NCBI RefSeq assembly: GCF_900091605.1
Contig: NZ_FMCQ01000011.1
Coordinates: forward strand, 62,001 to 126,000
DNA length: 64,000 bases
DNA from: Micromonospora tulbaghiae
GTDB lineage: Bacteria; Actinomycetota; Actinomycetes; Mycobacteriales; Micromonosporaceae
Direction of reading: 5' to 3'
Shown here: positions 7,929 to 17,383 of the stretch, one piece after another
How the letters are laid out: each line of letters starts with the position of its first letter
Numbering within the stretch: position 1 is the stretch's first letter
The notes under the pieces: generated by a model
What the model was told of the DNA's origin: nothing
Databases searched by the model: none
What the model saw: only the letters and a program-made list of their open reading frames with translations
Made by a program: the position numbers and the translations under genes

Positions 7929-8687
7929 TCAGCCGGTCGGGCCGAACCGTTCGGTCCGCACGCGCCGGGTCGGGTGACCCAGCCCCACCAGCAGGTCGGC
8001 CACGGTCTCCACGAATCCGGTGGGGCCGCACACGTAACAGAGCGGCTCCAGGTCGGGCGGCCAGCCGTGACTGTTCACGTCGGCCAGGCCGATCCGGTGC
8101 GGCTCGCCGCGCCAGCCCTCGGGCGCGGACCGGGTGTAGACGTACGCGACGTCGAGGCCCTGGTCGTCGCGGGCGCGGCGGCGCAGCTCGTCGGCGTAGA
8201 TGACGTCGTCGGGGGTGCGCACCGAGTAGACGAGCCGGAACGGCGTGCGGCTGCCGGCGGCCCGGCGTGCGCGGATCATCGCCATCAGCGGCACCACGCC
8301 GGATCCGCCGCCGACCAGCAGGACCGGCGCGGTGTCGTCGGTACGCCAGACGAACCAGCCGCCGACCGGGCCGCGCACCTCCAGCGGGTCGCCCTCGGCG
8401 TAGGTGTCGGTCAGGTACGGCGACACCTCACCGTCGGGCACCCGCTGCACCGTCACCTCGATCCGCTCGCCGTCGGCGGGGCCGGCGAGCGAGTACGACC
8501 GGGCGGCCTGGTAGCCGTCCTCGGCGGTCAGGCGCAGGTCGACGTGCTGTCCGGGCAGCTGCCCGGGCCAGCCGGGCACGTCCAGCACCAGCGTCTGCGC
8601 GGTGGGCGTCTCGATCCGTCGTTCGACCAGCCGGGCGACCCGCCACATCAGCGGCGCGACGCGGCGGCCCTGCGCCTGCGCCGTCAC
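7929..8687 (-). CDS. Ferredoxin/flavodoxin reductase-type FAD/NAD(P)H oxidoreductase
   Basis: Soluble FNR-fold reductase of 252 residues. The FAD motif RSYSLAGP is near residues 65-72, the NAD(P)-binding VGGGSGVVPLMAM near residues 126-138, and the C-terminal YVCGPTGFVE closes the nicotinamide site. There is no [2Fe-2S] cysteine cluster at the C-terminus, so electrons must pass directly to a partner. The GTG start follows the TGA of the upstream sulfite-oxidase-like gene with a single base between them (TGA-G-GTG), which implies translational coupling. It probably supplies or accepts electrons for the molybdoenzyme encoded next to it. Confidence 0.88.
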   Translation of the reverse strand: MTAQAQGRRVAPLMWRVARLVERRIETPTAQTLVLDVPGWPGQLPGQHVDLRLTAEDGYQAARSYSLAGPADGERIEVTVQRVPDGEVSPYLTDTYAEGDPLEVRGPVGGWFVWRTDDTAPVLLVGGGSGVVPLMAMIRARRAAGSRTPFRLVYSVRTPDDVIYADELRRRARDDQGLDVAYVYTRSAPEGWRGEPHRIGLADVNSHGWPPDLEPLCYVCGPTGFVETVADLLVGLGHPTRRVRTERFGPTG

Positions 8688-8688
8688 C

Positions 8689-9288
8689 TCAGTCGCCCTG
8701 GTAGCGCTGCTCGCGCCACGGGTCGCCGTAGTCGTGGTAGCCGGCGGTCTCCCAGAAGCCGGGCCGGTCGTCGGCGAGCAGCCGGATGCCGTGCACCCAC
8801 TTCGCCGACTTCCACAGGTACAGGTGCGGTACGAGCAGCCGCGCCGGGCCGCCGTGCTCGGCCGGCAGCGGCCCCCCGTCGTACGTGTGCACCACCCAGG
8901 CCCGCCCGCCGCGCAGGTCGTCCAGCGGCAGGTTCGTGGTGTACCCGCCGTAGGAGTGCGCCAGCGCGTACCGGGCTCCGGTGTCGACGCCGTCGAGCAG
9001 CGTGTCCAGGGAGACGCCCTGCCAGGTGGTGCCGAGCTTGGACCAGCGGGTGACGCAGTGCAGGTCCACCGTCGGGGTGTCCTGCGGCAGGCCCATCAGC
9101 TCGTCCCAGGACCAGCGGTACTCCGCGCCGGTCTCGCCGGTCAGCACGAACTCCCAGGTGTCGAGGGAGACACGTGGCGTCGGGCCGGCGGAGAGCACCG
9201 GGAAGTCCTCGGTGAGGTACTGCCCCGGCGGCAGGTCGGGCGCGGACGAACGGGGCCGGCCCTGGAAGCCGGGCGAGACGATTCCCAC
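8689..9288 (-). CDS. Sulfite-oxidase-like molybdopterin oxidoreductase
   Basis: Small (199-residue) oxidoreductase with the molybdopterin-binding domain of the sulfite oxidase family (PF00174). The Mo ligand Cys is in DLHCVTRWSKLG (about residue 78). Further conserved elements are GYTTNLPLDDL, the HGGPARLLVPHLYLWKSAKWV segment, and a terminal GYHDYGDPWREQRYQGD. No Tat or Sec signal is seen, so it is probably cytoplasmic, like YuiH-type proteins. It is first in an operon with a ferredoxin-reductase and DUF6510. The natural substrate is not known; methionine-sulfoxide-reductase-like activity is one option for this fold. Confidence 0.87.
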   Translation of the reverse strand: MGIVSPGFQGRPRSSAPDLPPGQYLTEDFPVLSAGPTPRVSLDTWEFVLTGETGAEYRWSWDELMGLPQDTPTVDLHCVTRWSKLGTTWQGVSLDTLLDGVDTGARYALAHSYGGYTTNLPLDDLRGGRAWVVHTYDGGPLPAEHGGPARLLVPHLYLWKSAKWVHGIRLLADDRPGFWETAGYHDYGDPWREQRYQGD

Positions 9289-9338
9289 CCGTCAGTCGTA
9301 CCACCGCCGGTCGCGCCGGGGCACGGGTTCCCACCGAG

Positions 9339-10373
9339 TCAGGCGGAACCTCCGCCCTGCACCTCGTGCACGACGGTGCGCTTGCCGTCGCCGCTGTTGC
9401 GGGTGGCCCGCAGGCTGGTGATGGTGACGATCACCAGGACACCGATGATCACGCCGAGCGAGGCGAGCGTCGGGATCTCCGGCACGCCCTTCCAGATGCC
9501 GTGCGCCCAGTGCAGGCCGAGCTTGACGCCGATGAACGCCAGGATGGCGGCCAGGCCGTAGCTGAGGTGTACGAGCCGGCTCAGCGCGGCGTGCAGCACG
9601 AAGTAGAGTGCCCGCAGGCCCAGCAGCGCGAAGGCGTTGGTGGCGAAGACCAGGTACGGGTCCTCGGTGATCCCGTAGACGGCGGGCACCGAGTCGACGG
9701 CGAACACGATGTCCGTGGCCAGCACCGCGACCACGACGAGCGCGAACGGCGTGAGCGCCCGCCGGCCGGCCTGCCGGATCGTCATCCGGGTGCCGTGGTA
9801 GTCGTCGACCACCGGCATGATCTTGCGGAGCAGCCGTACCGACCGCATCTTGTTGATGTCGACCTCCTGCTCGTGCCCGGAGAGGGCGTCGCGCAGCAGC
9901 TTGACCGCGGTGGCGATCAGGATGAGCGCGAACAGCAGGAAGGCGAAGTCGAGCGTCTGGAGCGCGGCGGCGCCGAGCGCGATGAACACGCCGCGCAGCA
10001 CGAGTGCGCCCGCGATGCCGTAGAGCAGCACCCGCTGGGCGAGCACCGCGGGCACCGCGAACGCGGCCAGCAGCAGCATGAAGACGAACAGGTTGTCGAC
10101 CGAGAGGGACTTCTCGACCAGGTAACCGGTGAGGTACTCGATGCCCTGTTGGCTGCCGTAGCGGGACCAGATCCACGCGCCGAAGGCCAGCGGCAGGGCG
10201 ATGTAGAAGGCCGACCAGCCGAGCGCCTCGCGCATCGAGACCTCGTGCGGCTTTCTGGTGACCAGGAAGTCGAGCACCAGCAGGACGAGCACACCGACGA
10301 TCGTCACGGCCCACAACGTGGGCGTGCCGACCGACGACAACCCGCCCGCGGCCAGGGGCGACAATTCGGGCAT
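9339..10373 (-). CDS. TerC/Alx family integral membrane protein
   Basis: Polytopic membrane protein (344 residues) of the TerC family (PF03741), associated with manganese export and metallation of secreted proteins and earlier with tellurite resistance. Typical features are the N-terminal LDFLVTRKPHEVSMREALGW, the acidic intramembrane motif EKSLSVDNLFVF, and TDIVFAVDSVPAVYGIT with paired Asp residues for cation binding. About eight or nine hydrophobic helices are apparent. The ATG at 10373 has a GAGGAGG ribosome site that is itself part of a hairpin in a probable yybP-ykoY leader, consistent with Mn2+ control of translation. Confidence 0.92.
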   Translation of the reverse strand: MPELSPLAAGGLSSVGTPTLWAVTIVGVLVLLVLDFLVTRKPHEVSMREALGWSAFYIALPLAFGAWIWSRYGSQQGIEYLTGYLVEKSLSVDNLFVFMLLLAAFAVPAVLAQRVLLYGIAGALVLRGVFIALGAAALQTLDFAFLLFALILIATAVKLLRDALSGHEQEVDINKMRSVRLLRKIMPVVDDYHGTRMTIRQAGRRALTPFALVVVAVLATDIVFAVDSVPAVYGITEDPYLVFATNAFALLGLRALYFVLHAALSRLVHLSYGLAAILAFIGVKLGLHWAHGIWKGVPEIPTLASLGVIIGVLVIVTITSLRATRNSGDGKRTVVHEVQGGGSA

Positions 10374-10377
10374 GGGG

Positions 10378-10501
10378 CCTCCTCGAACACCGTGTCATGT
10401 TCGAGGTCTCCTTCACCCACGTTTTCGTGGGCAACCACCCGGGGCTCGCCTCGGCGGCTTGCCGTACTGACCGGAATGATTCGTGGGAAGTACTCCCCTC
10501 G
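10378..10501 (-). promoter_or_regulatory. Probable yybP-ykoY (Mn2+) riboswitch with ribosome-site-sequestering switch
   Basis: Read on the minus strand, the leader starts CGAGGGGAGTA (10501-10491), matching the conserved L1 strand of yybP-ykoY aptamers. It ends GGGTGAAGGAGACCTCG (10418-10402), matching the L3/P1 3' side. P1 pairs CGAGG (10501-10497) with CCTCG (10406-10402), and an inner stem CCCACG-AAAA-CGTGGG lies at 10431-10416. The P1 3' strand can instead pair, as CCTCGAACA (10406-10398), with TGTTCGAGG (10389-10381), which overlaps the AGGAGG ribosome site of terC. These pairings exclude one another, so ligand-stabilised P1 would free the ribosome site. The location before terC agrees with known members of the family. 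Confidence 0.75.
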
Positions 10502-10626
10502 CCTGGACAAGGCTAGGTCACCGCCGGACCTGACGCCAAGTCGGACACGGTTGATTGCCCTGGTCAACCGCTGTACGGCGGCAGCGGGCATGGCGCCGGG
10601 TCACCCCGGCCCCTAGGGTGACGCGG

Positions 10627-11805
10627 GTGACCAACCAGGGACCACTGACCGGCGTACGGGTGATCGAGCTGGCCGGCATCGGCCCCGGTCCGTTCGCGTC
10701 GATGATGCTGGCCGACCTCGGGGCCGACGTGGTGCGCGTCGACCGGCCCGGCGGCGGTGGGTTCGGCGCCTTTCCCGGCGACCTGCTGAACCGCAACCGC
10801 CGCTCGATCGCGGTGGACCTGAAGCAGCCCGACGGGCGTGACCTGGTGCTCGCCCTGGTCGCCGGCGCGGACGCGCTGGTCGAGGGCTTCCGGCCCGGGG
10901 TGACCGAGCGACTCGGCCTCGGCCCGGACGACTGCCTCACCGCCAACCCCCGCCTGGTGTACGGGCGGATGACCGGCTGGGGGCAGGACGGGCCACTGGC
11001 GCAGCGCGCCGGGCACGACATCGACTACCTGGCGCTGACCGGCGCGCTGCACGGCGTGGGCCGGGCCGGGGAACGCCCGGTGCCGCCGTTGAACCTGCTC
11101 GGCGACTACGGCGGCGGGGGCATGATGCTGGCGCTCGGCGTGGTCGCGGCGCTGTACGCGGTGCGTGGCGGCGCGCCCGGCCAGGTGGTCGACGCGGCCA
11201 TCGTGGACGGCGTGTCGGTGCTGGCCACCCAGATCCACGCGCTGCGCGGCATCGGCCTGTGGCAGGACCCGCGCGGGGTGAACCTGCTCGACGGCGGCGC
11301 TCCCTTCTACGACACGTACGAGTGCGCCGACGGGCGGTACGTCGCGGTGGGCGCGCTGGAGCCGCAGTTCTACGCCGAACTGGTCCGCCTCACCGGCTTC
11401 CCGCTCGACGGCGAGGACGGCGCGGCGGACGGCAGCGCCGCCGACGACGCGCTGGACCGGGACGACCCGGCGAACTGGCCGGCGCTGCGGGCAGCCTGGG
11501 CGCGGCTGTTCCGCACCCGGACCCGGGACGAGTGGACGGACCTGCTGGCCGGCACCGACGCCTGCGCCGCGCCGGTGCTCGACTGGGCCGAGGCGCCGGC
11601 GCATCCGCACCTGCGCGCCCGGGACGTCTTCGTGGCGCCGGACGGCGTCACCCAGCCCGCTCCGGCGCCGCGCTTCTCGGCGACCCCGACCTCGGTGCGG
11701 CGTCCTCCGCCCTCGCCGGGCGAGCACACCGACGAGGTGCTCGCCGACGCCGGGATCGACGCCGGCCGCATCGCCGCGCTGCGCGCCGCCGGTGTGATCG
11801 GCTGA
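10627..11805 (+). CDS. Alpha-methylacyl-CoA racemase-like CaiB/BaiF protein
   Basis: CaiB/BaiF (family III CoA-transferase fold) enzyme of 392 residues. The GTG at 10627 (VTNQGPLTGVRVIEL) is chosen; the frame opens 24 codons earlier without family similarity. Two features favour alpha-methylacyl-CoA racemase over CoA transferase: GHDIDYLALTGALH around residue 130, with catalytic His/Asp, and APFYDTYECADGRYVAVGALEPQFY around residue 225, with the family Glu. Such enzymes epimerise 2-methyl-branched acyl-CoAs in branched-chain fatty acid or sterol breakdown. No other lipid genes are adjacent. It converges on the DUF2267 gene. Confidence 0.85.
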   Translation: MTNQGPLTGVRVIELAGIGPGPFASMMLADLGADVVRVDRPGGGGFGAFPGDLLNRNRRSIAVDLKQPDGRDLVLALVAGADALVEGFRPGVTERLGLGPDDCLTANPRLVYGRMTGWGQDGPLAQRAGHDIDYLALTGALHGVGRAGERPVPPLNLLGDYGGGGMMLALGVVAALYAVRGGAPGQVVDAAIVDGVSVLATQIHALRGIGLWQDPRGVNLLDGGAPFYDTYECADGRYVAVGALEPQFYAELVRLTGFPLDGEDGAADGSAADDALDRDDPANWPALRAAWARLFRTRTRDEWTDLLAGTDACAAPVLDWAEAPAHPHLRARDVFVAPDGVTQPAPAPRFSATPTSVRRPPPSPGEHTDEVLADAGIDAGRIAALRAAGVIG

Positions 11806-11821
11806 CCGCCCGCGAACCGGC

Positions 11822-12229
11822 TCAGCGGCGGTTCGCGGCGGCCGGAGCCAGCGCCGGTTCCACCATGTCCCGGTAGTCGCGCGGGAACTGGACCACCACC
11901 TCCTGGAACTCCCCGCCCCGGATCGCCTCGCGCATCGTGACGAACACCGCGCGGACCGCGTCCCGGGCGGTGTTCTCGTCGCAGTCCGCCCGCCGGGCGA
12001 CCCGGGCGACGAACTCCGCCGCGCCGAAGCGTTCGGCCGCCTCGTCCCGCGGATACGGACTGAGCAGCCCCTGCAGTGGCCTGGGCAGCTGCGCGGCCAG
12101 GTCCAGCACCTCGCCGCCGGTCAGCCGCTCGGCGAACGTCTCCAGCGTGGCCCCGGTGAGCGTGGCGGCCCGGTCCTCGCTGGTGCCGGTGAGCCGGGCG
12201 ACCCGGCTCACGAAGGTCAGGTAGTGCAT
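11822..12229 (-). CDS. DUF2267 protein, copy 1
   Basis: Small cytoplasmic protein of the DUF2267 family, of unknown function. ATG at 12229 (MHYLTFVSRVARLTG) is chosen because GAAGGGGG precedes it; a longer frame is open but unsupported. The pattern is two related helical repeats, each with an ExLDLAAQLP or EFQEVVVQFP motif, as in other members. A second DUF2267 gene lies at 57475-57867 in this window (matching DLAAQLP and the final FPRDYRDMVEP/LPKGFDAMVDP). It is divergent from a DUF2795 gene 177 bases away. The two families often occur together in actinobacteria. Confidence 0.8.
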   Translation of the reverse strand: MHYLTFVSRVARLTGTSEDRAATLTGATLETFAERLTGGEVLDLAAQLPRPLQGLLSPYPRDEAAERFGAAEFVARVARRADCDENTARDAVRAVFVTMREAIRGGEFQEVVVQFPRDYRDMVEPALAPAAANRR

Positions 12230-12406
12230 CCGTGGTACCCCCTTCGGTGCGCCCACCGCGGCTACCCGCGACAGCGCGCCGGAAACGGCGCCGCTCACCG
12301 GCGCGATTACGCGGCGGGATTTGCGCGCCTGCGGGCGTGAGCGGCGGCGCTACGGGTAACCGCCGCCCGGTCATGACCGCGACTACTGCCACGAGGAGCC
12401 CGACCC

Positions 12407-12676
12407 ATGGCGAGTTACACGGATGTCCTTGAGTACCTGTCCGCGCTGGACTACCCGGCCGGCAAGGACGACGTCATCCGCGAGGCGGAACGGGAGGGCG
12501 CGCCGCCGGACGTGTTGCGGGCGCTGCGCGCGCTGCCCCCGGTGGACTACGCCAACGGCACCGAGGTGGCCCGCTCGGCCGGCATCGACGCGGCTCCCGA
12601 GGTGAGCCCGTCGCAGCGCGCGGCGCAGGCCCGGGTCGACCACCCGCGCGTGTCGCAGCACCTGCGCGGCATCTGA
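12407..12676 (+). CDS. DUF2795 protein
   Basis: Protein of 89 residues with a DUF2795 domain: an N-terminal VLEYLSALDYPAGKDDVIREAEREGAP segment and a following VLRALRALPPVDYANGTEVARSAG segment, which matches the family's fold of small helix bundles. Function is unknown. The ATG at 12407 is preceded by GAGGAG. The rest is charged and probably soluble. It is divergent from the DUF2267 gene and followed by a hairpin. Confidence 0.85.
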   Translation: MASYTDVLEYLSALDYPAGKDDVIREAEREGAPPDVLRALRALPPVDYANGTEVARSAGIDAAPEVSPSQRAAQARVDHPRVSQHLRGI

Positions 12677-13008
12677 GCACGGCGGCGGGCCGGCGGGCGA
12701 CACGGCCGCCGGCCTCTGCGCGCGCTCAGGCAAGCCCGGCGTGCGACAGTCGCGGGTGGGCGGTCGTGCGTACTCCCGTGTGGGCGGTCGGCACGCCCTG
12801 GACAGGCGAGCGCCCCGGGTCACGAACCGCGACCTGGGGCGCCACGCAGCACCTGTCCTGCGCGGTTCACGCCCGAACCGGGTCGCGACCGCGCAGCGGT
12901 GAGATGTTCGCCCGAACCGGGCTGGCATCGCTGCCACGATCATCATACGACGCGGCATCAGCCGAACGGGTGAGAATCGCGGAAGTGTGTCCGGGCGCAC
13001 GCACACGC
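12677..13008. other. 332-base intergenic region with a hairpin and short repeats
   Basis: No gene is seen. It contains a hairpin just after the DUF2795 stop, a direct repeat GTGGGCGGTCG (12756-12766 and 12780-12790), an inverted pair GAACCGCG/CGCGGTTC (12824-12831 and 12861-12868) and a direct repeat GCCCGAACCGGG (12871-12882 and 12910-12921). The stretch 12930-12960 is less GC-rich. It lies downstream of genes on both sides, so these repeats are unlikely to be promoter elements. Confidence 0.5.
12688..12714 (+). terminator. Hairpin terminator after the DUF2795 gene
   Basis: A 9-bp GC stem (12688-12696 with 12706-12714) with a 9-base loop, 12 bases after the stop codon. There is no T-run. 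Confidence 0.6.
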
Positions 13009-13677
13009 TCAGGCGGTCACCTCGGCGTACCGCCGCTCCAGGTCCACTCGCGCCAGCGCTCCGACCAGCCACGACAGTTGCTCCGACCCGTCGTTGCCGG
13101 TCAGTCCGGCGAGGTCGCGGGCGGTGCGGCCCAGCCCGAGCCGCCGGGCCGCCGCGAGCGCCCGCCGGTCGGCCACCGGTGCCGCCTCGCGCCACAGCGC
13201 CTGCGCCTCGCGCAGGAACAGGTCGCACACCTCGTCGTCCACTCCGGGCAGCGCGGTCAGCAGCCGCCGTTCCTCGCCCGGGTCCTGATGCGCGGCGGTC
13301 CGCAGCCGCCGCAGGTCACCCCGGTACGTCTCGACGACCGTGCGGGCCAGGTCGCCGAGGGTGTCGGCGATCCCGGCCAGGTCACCGCGCAGCCCGGCGG
13401 CGCGCAGCACGCGTACCCGGTCCTCGTGCCGGGAACGGGCCATCCGGGCCGCGGTGTCCCAGCCGGCGTCGCGCAGCGCTGTCGCCGCGTCGACGGCCCG
13501 GTGGAAGTCGCCCCGGCGGGCCAGCAGGACGGCCAGGTACAGCACCTGGAACAACTGGGCCGGATTGTTGGTCACCCGGAACCCGAAGCACTCGGCGAAC
13601 CCGCGGCCGTCTCCGGCGAGCCGGCGGGCTAGCCGCTTCTTGTCCGCGACGTCGCGCGGGGCGGTCTTTGTCGGCAT
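13009..13677 (-). CDS. Helix-hairpin-helix (HhH-GPD-like) protein
   Basis: Protein of 222 residues; the ATG at 13677 (MPTKTAPRDVADKKRLARRL) is chosen over a longer frame that runs into the pirin gene. The segment LLTALPGVDDEVCDLFLREAQALW resembles the HhH motif of endonuclease III/DNA glycosylases (LPGV with following helix), and RLGLGRTARDLAGL resembles the second half of that domain. The catalytic Lys/Asp and the Fe-S cysteines of true glycosylases are not evident. It may therefore be a DNA-binding relative rather than an active repair enzyme. It is last in a minus-strand set with pirin, a membrane protein and a MazG-like gene. Confidence 0.65.
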   Translation of the reverse strand: MPTKTAPRDVADKKRLARRLAGDGRGFAECFGFRVTNNPAQLFQVLYLAVLLARRGDFHRAVDAATALRDAGWDTAARMARSRHEDRVRVLRAAGLRGDLAGIADTLGDLARTVVETYRGDLRRLRTAAHQDPGEERRLLTALPGVDDEVCDLFLREAQALWREAAPVADRRALAAARRLGLGRTARDLAGLTGNDGSEQLSWLVGALARVDLERRYAEVTA

Positions 13678-13721
13678 GCCGCCGACTACCCCAGCGACGG
13701 CGCGGCATTCGGGTACGGCGG

Positions 13722-14693
13722 TCAGCCGCGTACGTCGCCGCCGCGGTCGCGGGCCTTGAGCCGGGTGGTGGGCAGCGCTGGCGCGGGCAGCGGTGGCGCC
13801 GCGTCGTCGGCGACCACGCCGAAGCGGCGGCCGGCCATCCAGTCCTCCCGGGCGGCCACCACCTCCTCGTGCGAGCGGCCGACGAAGTTCCACCACATCA
13901 CCAGCGGCTCCTCGAACGGGGTGCCGCCGAGCAGCAGCAGACGCGTGCCCGGCTCGGCGCGCAGGGTCAGCGCGTTCCGCCCGAGGCCCAGGTAGAGCAG
14001 TGCGCCGGGGGCCAGCGCCGTGCCGTCGCACTCGGCGGCGCCGGACATGGCCAGCAGCCCGTACTCGAAGTCCGGACGCAGCGCCAGCGTGGCCGGCGCC
14101 GGGCCGCGGACCTCGATCTGCGCGCCGACCAGCGGGGTGTGCACGACCGCGGGCGAGCGTTCCCCGCCGAGGTCGCCGACGAGCAGCGTGACGTCCAGGT
14201 CGCCGTCGCGGAGGCGGGGCAGGCCGGCGTGGTGGGCGAAGTCCGGGTCACCGGCCCGGGCCGGGTCGGGCAGCGCCACCCACAGCTGCACGCCGTGCAT
14301 CAGCGGCGGGTGCACCAGCGGGGAGCGCTCGGAGTGGGCGATGCCGCGCCCGGAGGTCATCACGTTGAGCTGGCCCGGGCGGATGGGCTGCACGTTGCCG
14401 AGGCTGTCGCGGTGCAGGATCTCCCCGTCGAGCAGCCAGGTGACGGTCTGGAGCCCGGTGTGCGGATGCGGCGGCACCTCCATGCCGGGCCGGTCGGCCA
14501 CGTCGTCGGGCCCGAAGTGGTCGACGAAGCACCAGGCGCCGACCATCCGGCGCTGCCGCTGCGGCAGCAGCCGCCGCACCGTGGTGTAGCGGCCGAGCGG
14601 GACGTCGTGGCCGGGCAGCAGCACGCTGCCCGGATCGGTCGGGCCGACGCCCGGCGGGAGCGTCTGCGCGGGCAGGGATTCGGTGCGGTCCAC
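13722..14693 (-). CDS. Pirin family bicupin
   Basis: Bicupin protein of 323 residues. The N-terminal cupin carries the metal-binding set: PPHPHTGLQTVTWLLDGE (two His) followed by HS in GRGIAHSE about 45 residues later. The C-terminal cupin (PDFEYGLLAMSG, then PFEEPLVMWWNFVGRS, a pirin hallmark) lacks metal ligands, as usual. Bacterial pirins have quercetinase activity or modulate central metabolic enzymes; which applies here is not visible. It lies 15 bases downstream of the membrane-protein gene on the same strand, probably in one operon. Confidence 0.9.
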   Translation of the reverse strand: MDRTESLPAQTLPPGVGPTDPGSVLLPGHDVPLGRYTTVRRLLPQRQRRMVGAWCFVDHFGPDDVADRPGMEVPPHPHTGLQTVTWLLDGEILHRDSLGNVQPIRPGQLNVMTSGRGIAHSERSPLVHPPLMHGVQLWVALPDPARAGDPDFAHHAGLPRLRDGDLDVTLLVGDLGGERSPAVVHTPLVGAQIEVRGPAPATLALRPDFEYGLLAMSGAAECDGTALAPGALLYLGLGRNALTLRAEPGTRLLLLGGTPFEEPLVMWWNFVGRSHEEVVAAREDWMAGRRFGVVADDAAPPLPAPALPTTRLKARDRGGDVRG

Positions 14694-14708
14694 CGCCCGA
14701 CTGTACGC

Positions 14709-15545
14709 TCACTCCGCGGTGACGCTCACCGCGTTCGCGCCCCCGACCAGGTCGAGGTAGAGCCGGTCGGCGGCCCGGTCCCAGCCCGGCGAGCTGACCA
14801 GGTCCCCGGCGGCGATCCCGCCGCGCCGCTCGTCGTACAGGGTCAGGGAGCCGGCGCCGGAGGCCACCCGCACCCGGGCCGGCGGCCCGCCGGGCACGGT
14901 GACGGTGAGTTCGCTGACCCCGCCGGTCATCCGGACGGTGAGCGAGCCGTCGAGCCGCGGCAGCAGCAGCCGGGTACGCGACGCGCCGCCGACCAGGTCG
15001 ACCCCGGCGAGCCGGGCCTCACCCAGGTCGAGGCGCTGCTCGCTGACCCCGCCGATCAGCCGCAGCCGCCAGGTGACCCGGGAGTTGAGCACCACCTCGA
15101 CGGCGGACGGGCCGGGGCGGCCGTTCTCCTCCACCCGCAGCCGGACCCGGTCGCCCACGAGCTGCGGGCGCGGGGTCACACCCGAGCCGTCCGGCGCGCC
15201 GATCCGGTAGAGGTCGTCGCCGAGGTCGGTGGCCCGCAGCGTGAACCGGGTCAGCCCGTCGACCAGCTCGAACTGGGCGCGCTGCCGGTCGCCGCGGGGC
15301 GCGGCGACGGTCTCGGCGCCGGCCACCTCGGCGGCGCCCGCCGCGCCGGAGCCGCCGTTCCCGGTGACCGGTGACGCCGGCGCGCCGCCGGAGAAGACCA
15401 CGCCGAGGCGGGCCGGGTTGGACAGCGTCACCGCCACCGCCACGACGCCGAGCACCACCACCAGCACCGCGGCGGCGGCCAGCAGCCGGGCTCCGCCGGA
15501 CCAGCGGGGCCGGGCCAGGTCGGGGTCGTCCTCGGATGCGGTCAT
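14709..15545 (-). CDS. Membrane-anchored protein with repetitive beta-strand domain
   Basis: Protein of 278 residues. A single N-terminal membrane helix (LLAAAAVLVVVLGVVAVAVTL, about residues 21-41) follows a short cytoplasmic segment. After a Gly/Ala/Pro linker comes a domain built of short, similar strands (LIGGVSEQRLDL, LVGGASRTRLLL, MTGGVSELTVTV, LVGGANAVSVTA) like the toastrack/DUF4097-type beta-repeat proteins. Four GGxS-bearing strands are visible, suggesting a small right-handed beta structure. It would face outside the cell. No enzymatic motif is seen. Its operon neighbours (MazG-like, pirin) do not explain its role. Confidence 0.75.
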   Translation of the reverse strand: MTASEDDPDLARPRWSGGARLLAAAAVLVVVLGVVAVAVTLSNPARLGVVFSGGAPASPVTGNGGSGAAGAAEVAGAETVAAPRGDRQRAQFELVDGLTRFTLRATDLGDDLYRIGAPDGSGVTPRPQLVGDRVRLRVEENGRPGPSAVEVVLNSRVTWRLRLIGGVSEQRLDLGEARLAGVDLVGGASRTRLLLPRLDGSLTVRMTGGVSELTVTVPGGPPARVRVASGAGSLTLYDERRGGIAAGDLVSSPGWDRAADRLYLDLVGGANAVSVTAE

Positions 15546-15575
15546 GGTCGTCCCCTCTCGCCGGTCCCCACCGGG

Positions 15576-15917
15576 TCATACGTCCGCGTCGGCGTCCCGG
15601 TTCATTCCCGCTCCGGTACGCGAACGCACCTTGTCGGCGCACGCGGTCAGCACGGCGTGCGCGTCCAGGCCGAGGCTCTCGATGGCGACCAGGGCGGTGA
15701 ACGCCACGTCGGCCAGTTCGGCGGCGACCTCCTCACGGGTGTGCGTCACGCCCTTGCGCGGGTTCTGCCCGAGCAGGCCGATCCAGGCCGCGGCGACCTC
15801 GCCGGCCTCCTCGCCGATCTTGAGGATGCGACAGGTCAGTTCGGTGTCGCCGCGGCCGTTCGCGGCGTCGAGCCAGGCGCGCGCGTCCCGCGCCGTCGTC
15901 CAGATGGTGGCGTCCAC
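15576..15917 (-). CDS. MazG-like nucleotide pyrophosphohydrolase
   Basis: Single-domain MazG-like protein of about 113 residues, which would hydrolyse (d)NTPs or related nucleotides to monophosphate and pyrophosphate. The metal-binding set is visible: KIGEEAGEVAAAW (EExxE, near residue 34) and EEVAAELADVAFTAL (ExxD, near residue 66). The GTG at 15917 (VDATIWTTARDARAWLD) matches where such proteins normally begin, but a GTG at 15941 in the same frame is possible and neither has a clear ribosome site. It is first in a likely four-gene minus-strand operon and divergent from gdhA. Confidence 0.8.
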   Translation of the reverse strand: MDATIWTTARDARAWLDAANGRGDTELTCRILKIGEEAGEVAAAWIGLLGQNPRKGVTHTREEVAAELADVAFTALVAIESLGLDAHAVLTACADKVRSRTGAGMNRDADADV

Positions 15918-15954
15918 GCGGACCAGTGAACCCCACCCCACGGACCGTTCGTAT

Positions 15955-15991
15955 CCTGGGGCGACGCAGGCCAGGTGGCCTGCGTCCCAGG
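15955..15991 (+). promoter_or_regulatory. Leader hairpin directly before the gdhA ribosome site
   Basis: The arms ACGCAGGCC (15964-15972) and GGCCTGCGT (15977-15985) pair perfectly around a 4-base loop. Outer arms CCTGGG/CCCAGG (15955-15960 and 15986-15991) extend the stem across a 3-base bulge. The structure ends two bases before the GAGAGGAGG ribosome site of gdhA. No plus-strand gene lies upstream for it to terminate, so it is either an attenuator/leader structure or an operator. Confidence 0.6.
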
Positions 15992-16009
15992 CGAGAGGAG
16001 GTGCCCGTG

Positions 16010-17341
<1,332 letters not shown>

Positions 17342-17383
17342 GCGGACGGCGGGACGGACGCTGACGGAGCGGTCGGTCAGCGA

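Noticed and set aside
5035..7977. 980-codon frame spanning the C39-like, glycosyltransferase and DUF6510 genes
   Set aside because: Arg/His/Gly-rich frame-shifted reading through three real genes and a terminator.
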